DNA from: Candidatus Daviesbacteria bacterium
GTDB taxonomy: Bacteria; Patescibacteria; Microgenomatia; Daviesbacterales; UBA10151
Direction of reading: 5' to 3'
NCBI GenBank assembly: GCA_016187025.1
Contig: JACPKM010000001.1
Span: 248,001 to 312,000, forward strand
Length of the DNA: 64,000 nt
Made by a program: the position numbers and the translations under genes. Shown in pieces: positions 29,686 to 37,296 of the stretch. The notes beneath the pieces are model-generated. The model was not told the origin of the DNA. It did not search any database and saw only the letters and a list, made by a program, of their open reading frames with translations. Every line of letters starts with the position of its first letter. Within the stretch, counting starts at the first letter, position 1.

Positions 29686-30816
29686 ATGGCACAGGCTAGA
29701 ACAGAATTTGCAGCTGCATTAAATCAAATTGCCTCTGAAAAAGGGGTTGAACCTTCTGTGGTTTTAGAAGCAATTAAAGCTGCAGCAATTGCTGCTTATA
29801 AAAAAGATTTAGTCTTAAGAAATGAAACAGTTCCCGAGGATTTTAGCGATTACTCATCTAAAGTAGATCCTGTAACAGGTGAAATCACTATCTTTCGTGG
29901 CAGTGATAATGTAACCCCTCCTGGTTTTGCCAGAATTGCCGCATCCATTGCCAAACAGGTAATAATGCAAAAGCTAAACGAGGCAGAGAGAAGTGCGATT
30001 TTATCAGAGTATGAGAATAAAGTAGGATCTGTTATTTCTGGAGCAATCCAAAGACAAGAAGGAAACACCTATTTTGTAGACTTAGGTAGAGCTGAAGGAA
30101 TTCTACCTCCTTCAGATCAAAGCCGGGATGAAATTTATCATCAAAATCAAAGATTAAAGTTTTATATTAAAGAGATTAGGGAAGGCGGACGGGGTTCCGA
30201 AGTAGTCGTTTCCAGGACTGATCCAGGACTTATTAAGGGACTTTTTACAATAGAGGTTCCGGAAATACAATCCGGAAATGTTGAAGTGAAAGCCATTGCC
30301 CGTGAAGCCGGTTCAAGAACCAAAATTGCTGCTATCTCCACACAAGATGGTGTTGATCCAGTCGGATCCTTGGTTGGTCAAAAAGGAGTAAGAGTTCAGG
30401 CTGTTATGAGTGAGTTAGGAGATGAAAAAATTGACATTATTCAATACTCAGAAGATCCAGCCAGGTTTATTGCTGCAGCACTATCTCCGGCAAAAGATGT
30501 AATAGTAAGGTTAGATAAGGAAAGTAAAGTTGCCAAAGTGATTGTTCCGCAAAATCAGCTGTCACTCGCCATTGGTAAAGGTGGACAAAATGTTAGACTG
30601 GCTGCAAAACTAACAGGGTGGAAGATTGATATTGAGGGATCAGGAGAACCTGAGATACAAGCCGAGGCGGTAAGTGAGGAAGAAGCTGGAACAGGTGAGA
30701 GAAAAGAAAAACCTGCCACAGCACCAACTCAAGCAACACCAGTTGATGACACACAAACAACAGATCTTTCTGCAGAAGAAACCACAGCTAAAGAAGAAGC
30801 AAGAAGCAAGAAGTAA
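29686..30816 (+). CDS. nusA: Transcription factor NusA
   Basis: 376 residues. N-terminal RNAP-binding domain ('FAAALNQIASEKGVEPSVVLEAIKAA'), S1 domain ('GSVISGAIQRQEGNTYFVDLGRAEGILPPSDQ' anchors), then two KH domains ('AGSRTKIAAIS', 'DPVGSLVGQKGVRVQAVMSELGDEKIDI' and 'AIGKGGQNVRLAAKLTGWKIDI' anchors). The acidic, Thr/Ala-rich tail replaces any C-terminal AR repeats. It binds elongating RNA polymerase and promotes pausing, termination and antitermination. First gene of nusA-infB-(DHH)-rpsO-pnp. Confidence 0.95.
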   Translation: MAQARTEFAAALNQIASEKGVEPSVVLEAIKAAAIAAYKKDLVLRNETVPEDFSDYSSKVDPVTGEITIFRGSDNVTPPGFARIAASIAKQVIMQKLNEAERSAILSEYENKVGSVISGAIQRQEGNTYFVDLGRAEGILPPSDQSRDEIYHQNQRLKFYIKEIREGGRGSEVVVSRTDPGLIKGLFTIEVPEIQSGNVEVKAIAREAGSRTKIAAISTQDGVDPVGSLVGQKGVRVQAVMSELGDEKIDIIQYSEDPARFIAAALSPAKDVIVRLDKESKVAKVIVPQNQLSLAIGKGGQNVRLAAKLTGWKIDIEGSGEPEIQAEAVSEEEAGTGERKEKPATAPTQATPVDDTQTTDLSAEETTAKEEARSKK

Positions 30817-30914
30817 GAATAATGGTTATGACACGTTTTTTAAATTTCCTTGATTCAAAATTCTAGCTTCTAAATTCTTCTAAAAGGTTTAATATAAAGA
30901 CAGGAAAAAAATTA

Positions 30915-32366
30915 ATGGCAGAAATATCACGTCCACCTATTGTTACGATCCTAGGCCATGTTGATCATGGAAAAACTACCCTGCTCGATTTTATAAGAAA
31001 AGCAAATGTTGCCTCCAAAGAACATGGGGGTATTACCCAGCATATTGGAGCATATCAGGCAGAGCACGAAGGTAAGTTAATAACTTTTATTGATACTCCA
31101 GGTCATGCTGCATTTGAAAATATGAGATCAAGAGGAGCAAGGGTGGCAGATGTTGCAGTTTTGGTAGTTGCCATAGACGATGGGATTATGCCTCAAACAG
31201 TTGAGGCAATCAAACATATAAAAAGTGCAAAGGTATCGATGGTTGTAGCCATCAACAAAGTTGACCTTCCAGGAATTGAAAAACAAGTCCAGCTGCAAAA
31301 GATAAAAAAACAGTTGTCTGATCATGAGGTGGTCGTTGAGGAGTACGGCGGTGATGTACCTTTAATAACCTTGTCTGCAAAATCAGGTGACGGGGTAGAT
31401 AAACTGCTAGAAATGATTAATTTGGTCGCTGAAGTCAATGAGATCAAAGGGGATCCTGATACTGCTCCTGGGGGAGTAGTAATAGAATCAACTCTGGATA
31501 AATTTAAAGGACCTATTGCAACAATTTTGATCAGAAATGGATCTTTAAAAAAAGGAGACCAGATTTTGGTTGGTGGAGTTAAAGGAAAGGTTCGGGCAAT
31601 GTTTGACTACAGTGGCAAACAACTTGAAAAAGCCTTACCGTCTATGCCGGTTGAGATATTGGGTTTAGAAGGAGTTCCTCCAGTAGGGTCAACTTTAGGC
31701 GAGGAAATGGAAGCAAAAAAGCGGGAAGTAACTGACTCAAGTTTACTGGGGAAGTTAAGAGATAAAGACAAGAAAACCTTGAAACTTGTTATTAAAGCAG
31801 ACAAACAAGGTTCACTGGAAGCCATAGAAACATCTTTGGAAAAGTTCAATCAGGAGGGACAAGTGGTTGAGTTTATTTTTATAGGTACAGGAGATGTCAC
31901 AGAAGATAATGTTAAAAGAGCTGCTGCAGTTGGTGCAATTGTTTTAGGATTTAATGTAAAGGTAGTTCCAGCAGCAACAAAACTGGCAGAAAATGAGGGA
32001 GTTTTAATCAGAACCTACAATATTATTTATGAGTTGCTGGACGAGATGGAAGAGGTAGTAGAAGATTTACTGAGGGTAGGACAAGTAGAGGAAATTTTAG
32101 GAAGTGCCCAGGTTATTGCGGAGTTTCCTTATGGCAAAAATGAGAAAATAGCAGGTTGTAGGGTAGAAGAAGGAATAATTTCAAAAGGCCATAGGATAAG
32201 AATAGTGAGGGACGGAGAGATATTGAACGAAACAAGGATTAAATCTTTGAAAAAAGTGAAAGAAGAGGTCGCAAGGGTGGAAAAGGGAAATGATTGCGGA
32301 ATGATGTTTGATTCTCAGGTAGAGTTTAGAATAGGTGATACTGTTGAATCCTTCAGGGTTATATGA
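30915..32366 (+). CDS. infB: Translation initiation factor IF-2, short form
   Basis: 483 residues; bacterial IF-2 is usually above 700. The protein starts just before the G domain ('RPPIVTILGHVDHGKTTLL'), with 'GGITQHIGAY', 'DTPGHAAF' and 'NKVDLPG' motifs, followed by domains II, III and the fMet-tRNA-binding domain IV. The entire N-terminal region is missing. It delivers initiator tRNA and joins ribosomal subunits. An ACAGGA ribosome site precedes the ATG. Confidence 0.95.
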   Translation: MAEISRPPIVTILGHVDHGKTTLLDFIRKANVASKEHGGITQHIGAYQAEHEGKLITFIDTPGHAAFENMRSRGARVADVAVLVVAIDDGIMPQTVEAIKHIKSAKVSMVVAINKVDLPGIEKQVQLQKIKKQLSDHEVVVEEYGGDVPLITLSAKSGDGVDKLLEMINLVAEVNEIKGDPDTAPGGVVIESTLDKFKGPIATILIRNGSLKKGDQILVGGVKGKVRAMFDYSGKQLEKALPSMPVEILGLEGVPPVGSTLGEEMEAKKREVTDSSLLGKLRDKDKKTLKLVIKADKQGSLEAIETSLEKFNQEGQVVEFIFIGTGDVTEDNVKRAAAVGAIVLGFNVKVVPAATKLAENEGVLIRTYNIIYELLDEMEEVVEDLLRVGQVEEILGSAQVIAEFPYGKNEKIAGCRVEEGIISKGHRIRIVRDGEILNETRIKSLKKVKEEVARVEKGNDCGMMFDSQVEFRIGDTVESFRVI

Positions 32367-32370
32367 CTTA

Positions 32371-32419
32371 GCTTGAAATTAGCGTCTCACTGAGTAATTT
32401 CGCGCTGCGCTTGAAATTA
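32371..32419. repeat. 11-bp direct repeat and hairpin between infB and the DHH gene
   Basis: GCTTGAAATTA occurs at 32371-32381 and 32409-32419. The first copy also pairs with TAATTTC (32395-32401) to make a hairpin with an inner CTC/GAG stem. No T-run follows, so it is not a standard terminator. Confidence 0.4.
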
Positions 32420-32450
32420 TAGGATATTGGTGGTAGAATCACCCTTACAA

Positions 32451-33410
32451 ATGCAATACGATTCGCAACTAACAGAGCTAAAAAACCTACTTCCGGCAGC
32501 CAAGAGTATTCTTATTGCCCTTCCTATTGGTGCAAGTATTGATAAACTGGCTTCAGGATTGGCTCTTTTTCTGTCTTTGCAACAGCAAGGAAAAGAAGTT
32601 TCTATAGTTTCTGATGATAATGTAAACGTTTCCCAAGCCTACCTTTTTGGAGTAGACCGTATTCAAAAAAATGTCTCTCAAGCAGGAGGAGCAGGTGGAA
32701 ACATGACTCTTGTATTGGAGGGGGTTGCTGCATCAGATGGAACAGTTCCAGCATTACAAAAGTTGGACTGGTTTGCAGAAAACAACAATTTAAACTTAGT
32801 ATTTCATATTATGCCAGGGCAGACCTTTCAGCCTGCAAAAATCACTCCCAAATACCAGGTTTCCGGATTTAGTTTAGTTTTCGTTATTGGAGCAACAAAT
32901 TTAAATAATTTAGGAAATTTATATACTCAAAATTCACAAATGTTTTCCGGGGCACATATTGTAAATTTTGATAATCAAACCTCAAATAGTAACTTCGGGC
33001 AAACAAACCTACTAGATACTAACGCTGCCTCTCTCTCTGAAATGACTCAATCAGTGATTTCTTCACTGGGATTACCAGTTGATGCAGATATAGCTAGTAA
33101 CTTACTGGCAGGTATATTTGAAGCAACCAACAATCTGACAAGTTCAAATGTAACTGCCGATACTTTTATATCTGTAGCAGACTGCTTAAGAGCAGGTGGT
33201 AAAAAGCCACAAGGGATTCAAACCCAGGAGGGTCCAAAGCTAGAATTAAACCAATTCATGCCTCCGTCACAACAAGTTACTCAAACACCGCAAAACCAGC
33301 CTTCTCAAGAGGAGCGTCCTGCCGGCGAGGGTTTAAGGTCTGCAGAATCTGTTGAAGTAGAGCCGGAATGGTTAACTCCAAAAATATTTAAAGGTTCATC
33401 TATAGGATGA
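32451..33410 (+). CDS. DHH-family phosphoesterase fold with lost catalytic residues
   Basis: 319 residues from ATG 32451; TTG 32427 and GTG 32430 are alternative starts. The NrnA/RecJ-type DHH fold is visible: 'SILIALPIGASIDKLASGLALFL' (where active enzymes have HxxxDxDAxGS), 'SGAHIVNFDNQTSNSNFG' (active: VNIDHHxSNxxFG) and 'PVDADIASNLLAGIFEATNNL'. The DHH triad reads D-N-Q and the N-terminal metal ligands are gone. A Gln/Pro-rich tail replaces the DHHA1 domain. In many bacteria nrnA lies between infB/rbfA and rpsO/pnp, so this is probably a neofunctionalised ortholog. Confidence 0.65.
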   Translation: MQYDSQLTELKNLLPAAKSILIALPIGASIDKLASGLALFLSLQQQGKEVSIVSDDNVNVSQAYLFGVDRIQKNVSQAGGAGGNMTLVLEGVAASDGTVPALQKLDWFAENNNLNLVFHIMPGQTFQPAKITPKYQVSGFSLVFVIGATNLNNLGNLYTQNSQMFSGAHIVNFDNQTSNSNFGQTNLLDTNAASLSEMTQSVISSLGLPVDADIASNLLAGIFEATNNLTSSNVTADTFISVADCLRAGGKKPQGIQTQEGPKLELNQFMPPSQQVTQTPQNQPSQEERPAGEGLRSAESVEVEPEWLTPKIFKGSSIG

Positions 33411-33513
33411 CTCCTTGCAAAATAGAAGATTCTTTGCTAGACTACGCATACAAATAAGGAATGACTTTTTGGCACCAAGGTTATTCCATAAAAACATTTA
33501 AAAGGAGGATGCC

Positions 33514-33783
33514 ATGCCACTTGATCCAAAGATTAAGCAGAAAATAATTAAAGAGTTTGCAACTAAATCCGGTGATACAGGCTCTCCTGAAGTACAAGTT
33601 GCTCTTTTAACTGAACAAATTAAAAATCTTACTTCTCACTTAAAAGAACACACCCATGATATCCATTCAAGAAGAGGGCTTTTATCTATGGTTAACAAGC
33701 GCAGAAGGTTATTGCAGTATTTAGTTAAAAAAGACGCGGACAGGTATAAAATCGTTATAGAAAAGTTAGGATTATCCAAGTAA
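33514..33783 (+). CDS. rpsO: 30S ribosomal protein S15
   Basis: 89 residues, the standard length. 'KSGDTGSPEVQVALLTEQI', 'HDIHSRRGLLSMVNKRRRLLQYL' anchors mark the 16S-binding helices. It nucleates assembly of the platform of the small subunit. A strong AAAAGGAGG lies 7 nt before the ATG. The rpsO-pnp order is conserved across bacteria. Confidence 0.96.
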   Translation: MPLDPKIKQKIIKEFATKSGDTGSPEVQVALLTEQIKNLTSHLKEHTHDIHSRRGLLSMVNKRRRLLQYLVKKDADRYKIVIEKLGLSK

Positions 33784-33814
33784 GAGATAGGTTACATGAA
33801 ATTTGAAGTTAGTG

Positions 33815-33823
33815 TGTTATACT
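33815..33823 (+). promoter_or_regulatory. Extended -10 box before pnp
   Basis: TG-T-TATACT in the rpsO-pnp gap, with no clear -35. It would give a pnp-specific mRNA with a leader of about 105 nt. Confidence 0.45.
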
Positions 33824-33834
33824 AACAAGCAAAG

Positions 33835-33902
33835 GATTTGGGGATTGCAAATTGTAGATAAGTAATAGACTTGCTTATCTTCAGTTCCACAGTTTCCAAA
33901 TC
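33835..33902 (+). promoter_or_regulatory. Structured pnp leader
   Basis: An outer stem pairs 33835-33844 with 33893-33902 (GATTTGGGGA with TTTCCAAATC, including G-U pairs). Inside it an inner hairpin pairs AGATAAG (33856-33862) with CTTATCT (33874-33880). In E. coli a comparable pnp leader hairpin is the target of RNase III and PNPase autocontrol. Confidence 0.5.
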
Positions 33903-33934
33903 TTCATAACTCACCGACTCTCTGCTAAAAATTG

Positions 33935-36226
33935 ATGAATAAGATAATAAATAAAGAGATTGATTTAAACGGTAGAAAGTTAAAACTTGAAACCGGTAAG
34001 ATAGCCCAGCAAGCAGATGCTGCGGTAGTTGCTTCGTGGGGAGAAACAGTTGTTTTGGCAACCGTTGCAACCCAGCCTCAAAAAATAGATATTGGTTATT
34101 TTCCCTTGTCTGTTGAATATGTTGAAAAATATTATGCTGGGGGAAGAATTTCTTCTTCAAGATTTATTAAAAGAGAAGCAAGACCATCAGAGGAAGCTGT
34201 TTTAACAGGAAGGTTGATTGACAGATCAATTCGCCCGCTTTTTCCTAAAGATTTTAAAAATGAGGTTCAGGTGATTGTGACTGTGTTATCAATAGACCAA
34301 GCCAATGATCCAGATATAGTAGGTTTAATTGGGGCATCAGCTGCTTTATCCATATCTTCAGTTCCTTGGAATGGTCCTATTAGCGGCGTAAGAGTAGGAG
34401 TCAAAGAAGGAAAATTTGAAATAAATCCTACTATTGCAGAATTAGAACACTTAGAAATGGATTTGTTTATAGCTTCCACCCCGGAAAAAATAATTATGGT
34501 TGAGGCCCAAGGTAATCAGGTAGAGGATGAAGTTGTTTTTGAAGGAATAAAACTGGCATTTGAGTCATCCCAGCCAATAGTAAATCTTATAAAAGAGTTT
34601 GCCAAAGAAGCTGGAAAGCCTAAGATAGAGTATTCGCATATTGAAGAGCAAATTGAGGAAGCCCTTTTTAAAGAAGCCAAAGGGTTAATGAAGGAAAAAG
34701 TCGAGAAAGCTCTCCTTGATTTAGAAAGCCCTTGGAGAGATGCCAAAGGGGAAGAAATTAAAGCAGAGCTTTCGGAAAAATATGCTGAGAGTTTGACTCC
34801 GGAGGTCATCTCTGGAATCTTTGAAAAGGTTGCCAGGGAGATCATGCATGAGACAGTTTTAGTTAAAAAACAAAGAGTAGATGGTAGGGCAATGGATGAG
34901 GTAAGACACATTGAAATGGAAGTTGGGGTTCTACCAAGAACTCATGGAAGTGCCATATTTACCCGCGGCGAGTCACAGGTTTTATCAGTAGCAACGCTTG
35001 GCGCTCCTTCTTTGCAACAAACCTTAGAAGGGATGGAAGGTGAAAGACAAAAGCGCTATATGCACCACTACAATATGGGTAATAATCCTTTTGCCTCAGG
35101 AGAAGTTAAAAGGCTTGGTACTCCCAACAGAAGAGATATAGGTCATGGTGCTTTGGCAGAAAAAGCTTTAATAGCAGTTTTGCCTACACAAGAAGAGTTT
35201 CCTTATGCAGTCAGGGTTGTTTCAGAAGTATTAGGGGCCAATGCTTCTACTTCCATGGCCTCTGTTTGTGGGTCAACTTTGGCTCTGCTTAATGCCGGAG
35301 CGCCATTAAAAGCTCCAGTTGCTGGAATTGCCCTTGGACTTTTATCTGATGAAAAAAGTTTTCAGGTAATCACTGATATGCAGGCAATTGAAGACTTCTT
35401 CGGAGAGATGGATTTTAAAGTTGCAGGTACCCAAAAAGGAGTCACTGCAATTCAAATGGATACTAAACTTAATGGTTTAACTTTTGAAATCATTGAGGAA
35501 GCCTTAAAACAAGGTAAGCAAGCCAGACTTTTTATCTTAAAAGAGATGGAAAAAGTTATCCCAACTGCTGGTCCGCTATCTCCCCATGCTCCTAGAGTGG
35601 ATATATTACATATAAAACCAGAAGAGATTGGAATGTTGATTGGACCAGGTGGAAAAAATATTAATGGTATTATTGCAAAAACTGGAGCTCAAATTGACAT
35701 TGAAGATGATGGTACGGTTATGGTATCTGGTACAGATCCTGAAGGGGTAGAAAAAGCTCTTCAGGCAATCGAGGGAATGTTTAAAACAGTGACACCAGGA
35801 GAGGTATACACAGGTAAAGTGGTAAGACTGGCTCCGTTTGGTGCATTTGTGGAAATTTTACCTGGAAAAGATGGGTTGGTGCATATATCTCAAATGGCTC
35901 CAGGGCATGTTGATACAGCAGAGGATATTGTGTCAGAAGGACAAGAGGTTCAAGTAAGAGTAACAGATGTTTCTCCTGACGGTAAAATTGCTTTATCCAT
36001 GTTGTTTGGTGAGGATATGAAACCAGAAACCGAAGGAAGGCCATCACGTACACCAGGTGGCTCATCTAGAGACAGAGGTGGGTTTGGAGGAGAAAGAAGA
36101 AGCGGTGGTGGATCTCGCAGGTTTGGCTTTGACCGGTCAGGTGGAGAAAGGCGTGGGGGATTTGATAGAGGAGGTTTTGACCGAAGACGCGCAGGCGGTG
36201 GTAGAAGAGGTGGGTTTGGTAGATAG
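33935..36226 (+). CDS. pnp: Polyribonucleotide nucleotidyltransferase (PNPase)
   Basis: 763 residues from ATG 33935. Two RNase PH domains (the second with 'RTHGSAIFTRGESQVLSVATLG', 'GEMDFKVAGTQKGVTAIQMD' anchors), a KH domain ('IGMLIGPGGKNINGIIAKTGAQI') and an S1 domain ('GEVYTGKVVRLAPFGAFVEI'). It degrades RNA 3'-5' with phosphate. The C-terminal 50 residues are a Gly/Arg/Phe RGG-like tail with repeated 'GGFDR' units, a likely RNA-binding disordered region. A structured leader precedes it. Confidence 0.96.
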   Translation: MNKIINKEIDLNGRKLKLETGKIAQQADAAVVASWGETVVLATVATQPQKIDIGYFPLSVEYVEKYYAGGRISSSRFIKREARPSEEAVLTGRLIDRSIRPLFPKDFKNEVQVIVTVLSIDQANDPDIVGLIGASAALSISSVPWNGPISGVRVGVKEGKFEINPTIAELEHLEMDLFIASTPEKIIMVEAQGNQVEDEVVFEGIKLAFESSQPIVNLIKEFAKEAGKPKIEYSHIEEQIEEALFKEAKGLMKEKVEKALLDLESPWRDAKGEEIKAELSEKYAESLTPEVISGIFEKVAREIMHETVLVKKQRVDGRAMDEVRHIEMEVGVLPRTHGSAIFTRGESQVLSVATLGAPSLQQTLEGMEGERQKRYMHHYNMGNNPFASGEVKRLGTPNRRDIGHGALAEKALIAVLPTQEEFPYAVRVVSEVLGANASTSMASVCGSTLALLNAGAPLKAPVAGIALGLLSDEKSFQVITDMQAIEDFFGEMDFKVAGTQKGVTAIQMDTKLNGLTFEIIEEALKQGKQARLFILKEMEKVIPTAGPLSPHAPRVDILHIKPEEIGMLIGPGGKNINGIIAKTGAQIDIEDDGTVMVSGTDPEGVEKALQAIEGMFKTVTPGEVYTGKVVRLAPFGAFVEILPGKDGLVHISQMAPGHVDTAEDIVSEGQEVQVRVTDVSPDGKIALSMLFGEDMKPETEGRPSRTPGGSSRDRGGFGGERRSGGGSRRFGFDRSGGERRGGFDRGGFDRRRAGGGRRGGFGR

Positions 36227-36242
36227 TTTAAAGAATTTAGAT

Positions 36243-36248
36243 TAAAAT
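36243..36248 (+). promoter_or_regulatory. Possible -10 box of the Lon-like gene
   Basis: TAAAAT, 7 nt before ATG 36256; an AGG also lies there, so initiation mode is ambiguous. Confidence 0.3.
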
Positions 36249-36255
36249 AACAGGT

Positions 36256-37293
36256 ATGGAAGGTACTGCCCAGGATTTAACTATCAATTTCAAACAACAG
36301 ATTACATCATCAAATATTCCTAACGAGATAAAAGAAAAGCTTTTAAATTTATTAAAGTTTTCAGGTTCACAAACTGGTGGATGGGCTGAATTTGAAAAAA
36401 CAGCAAGCTACATTGAGTTTACACTGGCACTTCCGTTTGGAAAAGTAAGTAATGATATATTAGATCTAAACCGGGCAAAACAAATTTTAGACAGAGATCA
36501 TTATGGTCTACAATCTGTAAAAGATAGAGTCTTAGAGTATTTATCAGTATTGATTTTACACAAGCAAAAAGGTGTTGGCTCAAGTTTCCATGCACCAATC
36601 CTGGCATTTATAGGACTTGTTGGTACCGGTAAAACTACAATTGCTTATTCAATAGCAGAAAGCTTAGGTAGACCAATCTTCCGTATACCTTTTGGCGGGT
36701 TAGGAGATCCAGCTACCTTAAGGGGACAATCTAGAATCAAAGTTGATGCTGAAGCTGGACAGATTATGAAAGCAATAAAGCTTGCTCAAGTAAATAACCC
36801 TGTAATTCTTCTTGATGAGATTGACCGTGTCTCTGAAGAAGGAAAACTCGATATAATGGGAGTGTTAATTGAGCTTTTGGATCCGCAACAAAATCATGCA
36901 TTTATAGACAGATATTTAGATTTTTCTTATGATCTTTCACAAGTAATGTTTATTGCAACAGCCAACAACACTGGGAATATTTCTACTGCAGTTTTAGACA
37001 GGATTGAGCCTATTCAAATGCCTTCTTATTCAGACGAAGAAAAGATGGTGATTGGTAAAAAGCACTTGTTTCCAAAGGCATTGTCCGAAGCAGGGGTGGA
37101 TAGTAGTAAAATAAATTTAGATGAATCAATTTGGCCAATGTTAATAAGGCCTTTGGGTTATGATGCCGGAATTAGATCTTTGTCTCGCAACCTACAGGGT
37201 TTAGCAAGAAAGGTTGCCAGAAAAATCGTTGAAGGAAATACTGGACCATTTAATATAAATAGTCAGAACTTAGGAGAATATTTAGAAAGTTAA
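36256..37293 (+). CDS. Lon-like AAA+ ATPase without substrate or protease domains
   Basis: 345 residues. It matches the AAA+ module of Lon: 'ILDRDHYGLQSVKDRVLEYLSV', Walker A G120-LVGTG-K126-T, 'FGGLGDPATLRGQSR', Walker B 'VILLDEIDRV' (D187, E188), sensor 'MFIATANNTGNI' and the C-terminal helical lid ('YDAGIRSLSRNLQGLARKVA'). Both the N-terminal LON domain and the Ser-Lys protease domain are missing. It may be an unfoldase or remodelling ATPase. It sits between pnp and RNase J (3-nt gap to rnj), suggesting a link to RNA turnover. Confidence 0.75.
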   Translation: MEGTAQDLTINFKQQITSSNIPNEIKEKLLNLLKFSGSQTGGWAEFEKTASYIEFTLALPFGKVSNDILDLNRAKQILDRDHYGLQSVKDRVLEYLSVLILHKQKGVGSSFHAPILAFIGLVGTGKTTIAYSIAESLGRPIFRIPFGGLGDPATLRGQSRIKVDAEAGQIMKAIKLAQVNNPVILLDEIDRVSEEGKLDIMGVLIELLDPQQNHAFIDRYLDFSYDLSQVMFIATANNTGNISTAVLDRIEPIQMPSYSDEEKMVIGKKHLFPKALSEAGVDSSKINLDESIWPMLIRPLGYDAGIRSLSRNLQGLARKVARKIVEGNTGPFNINSQNLGEYLES

Positions 37294-37296
37294 CCT

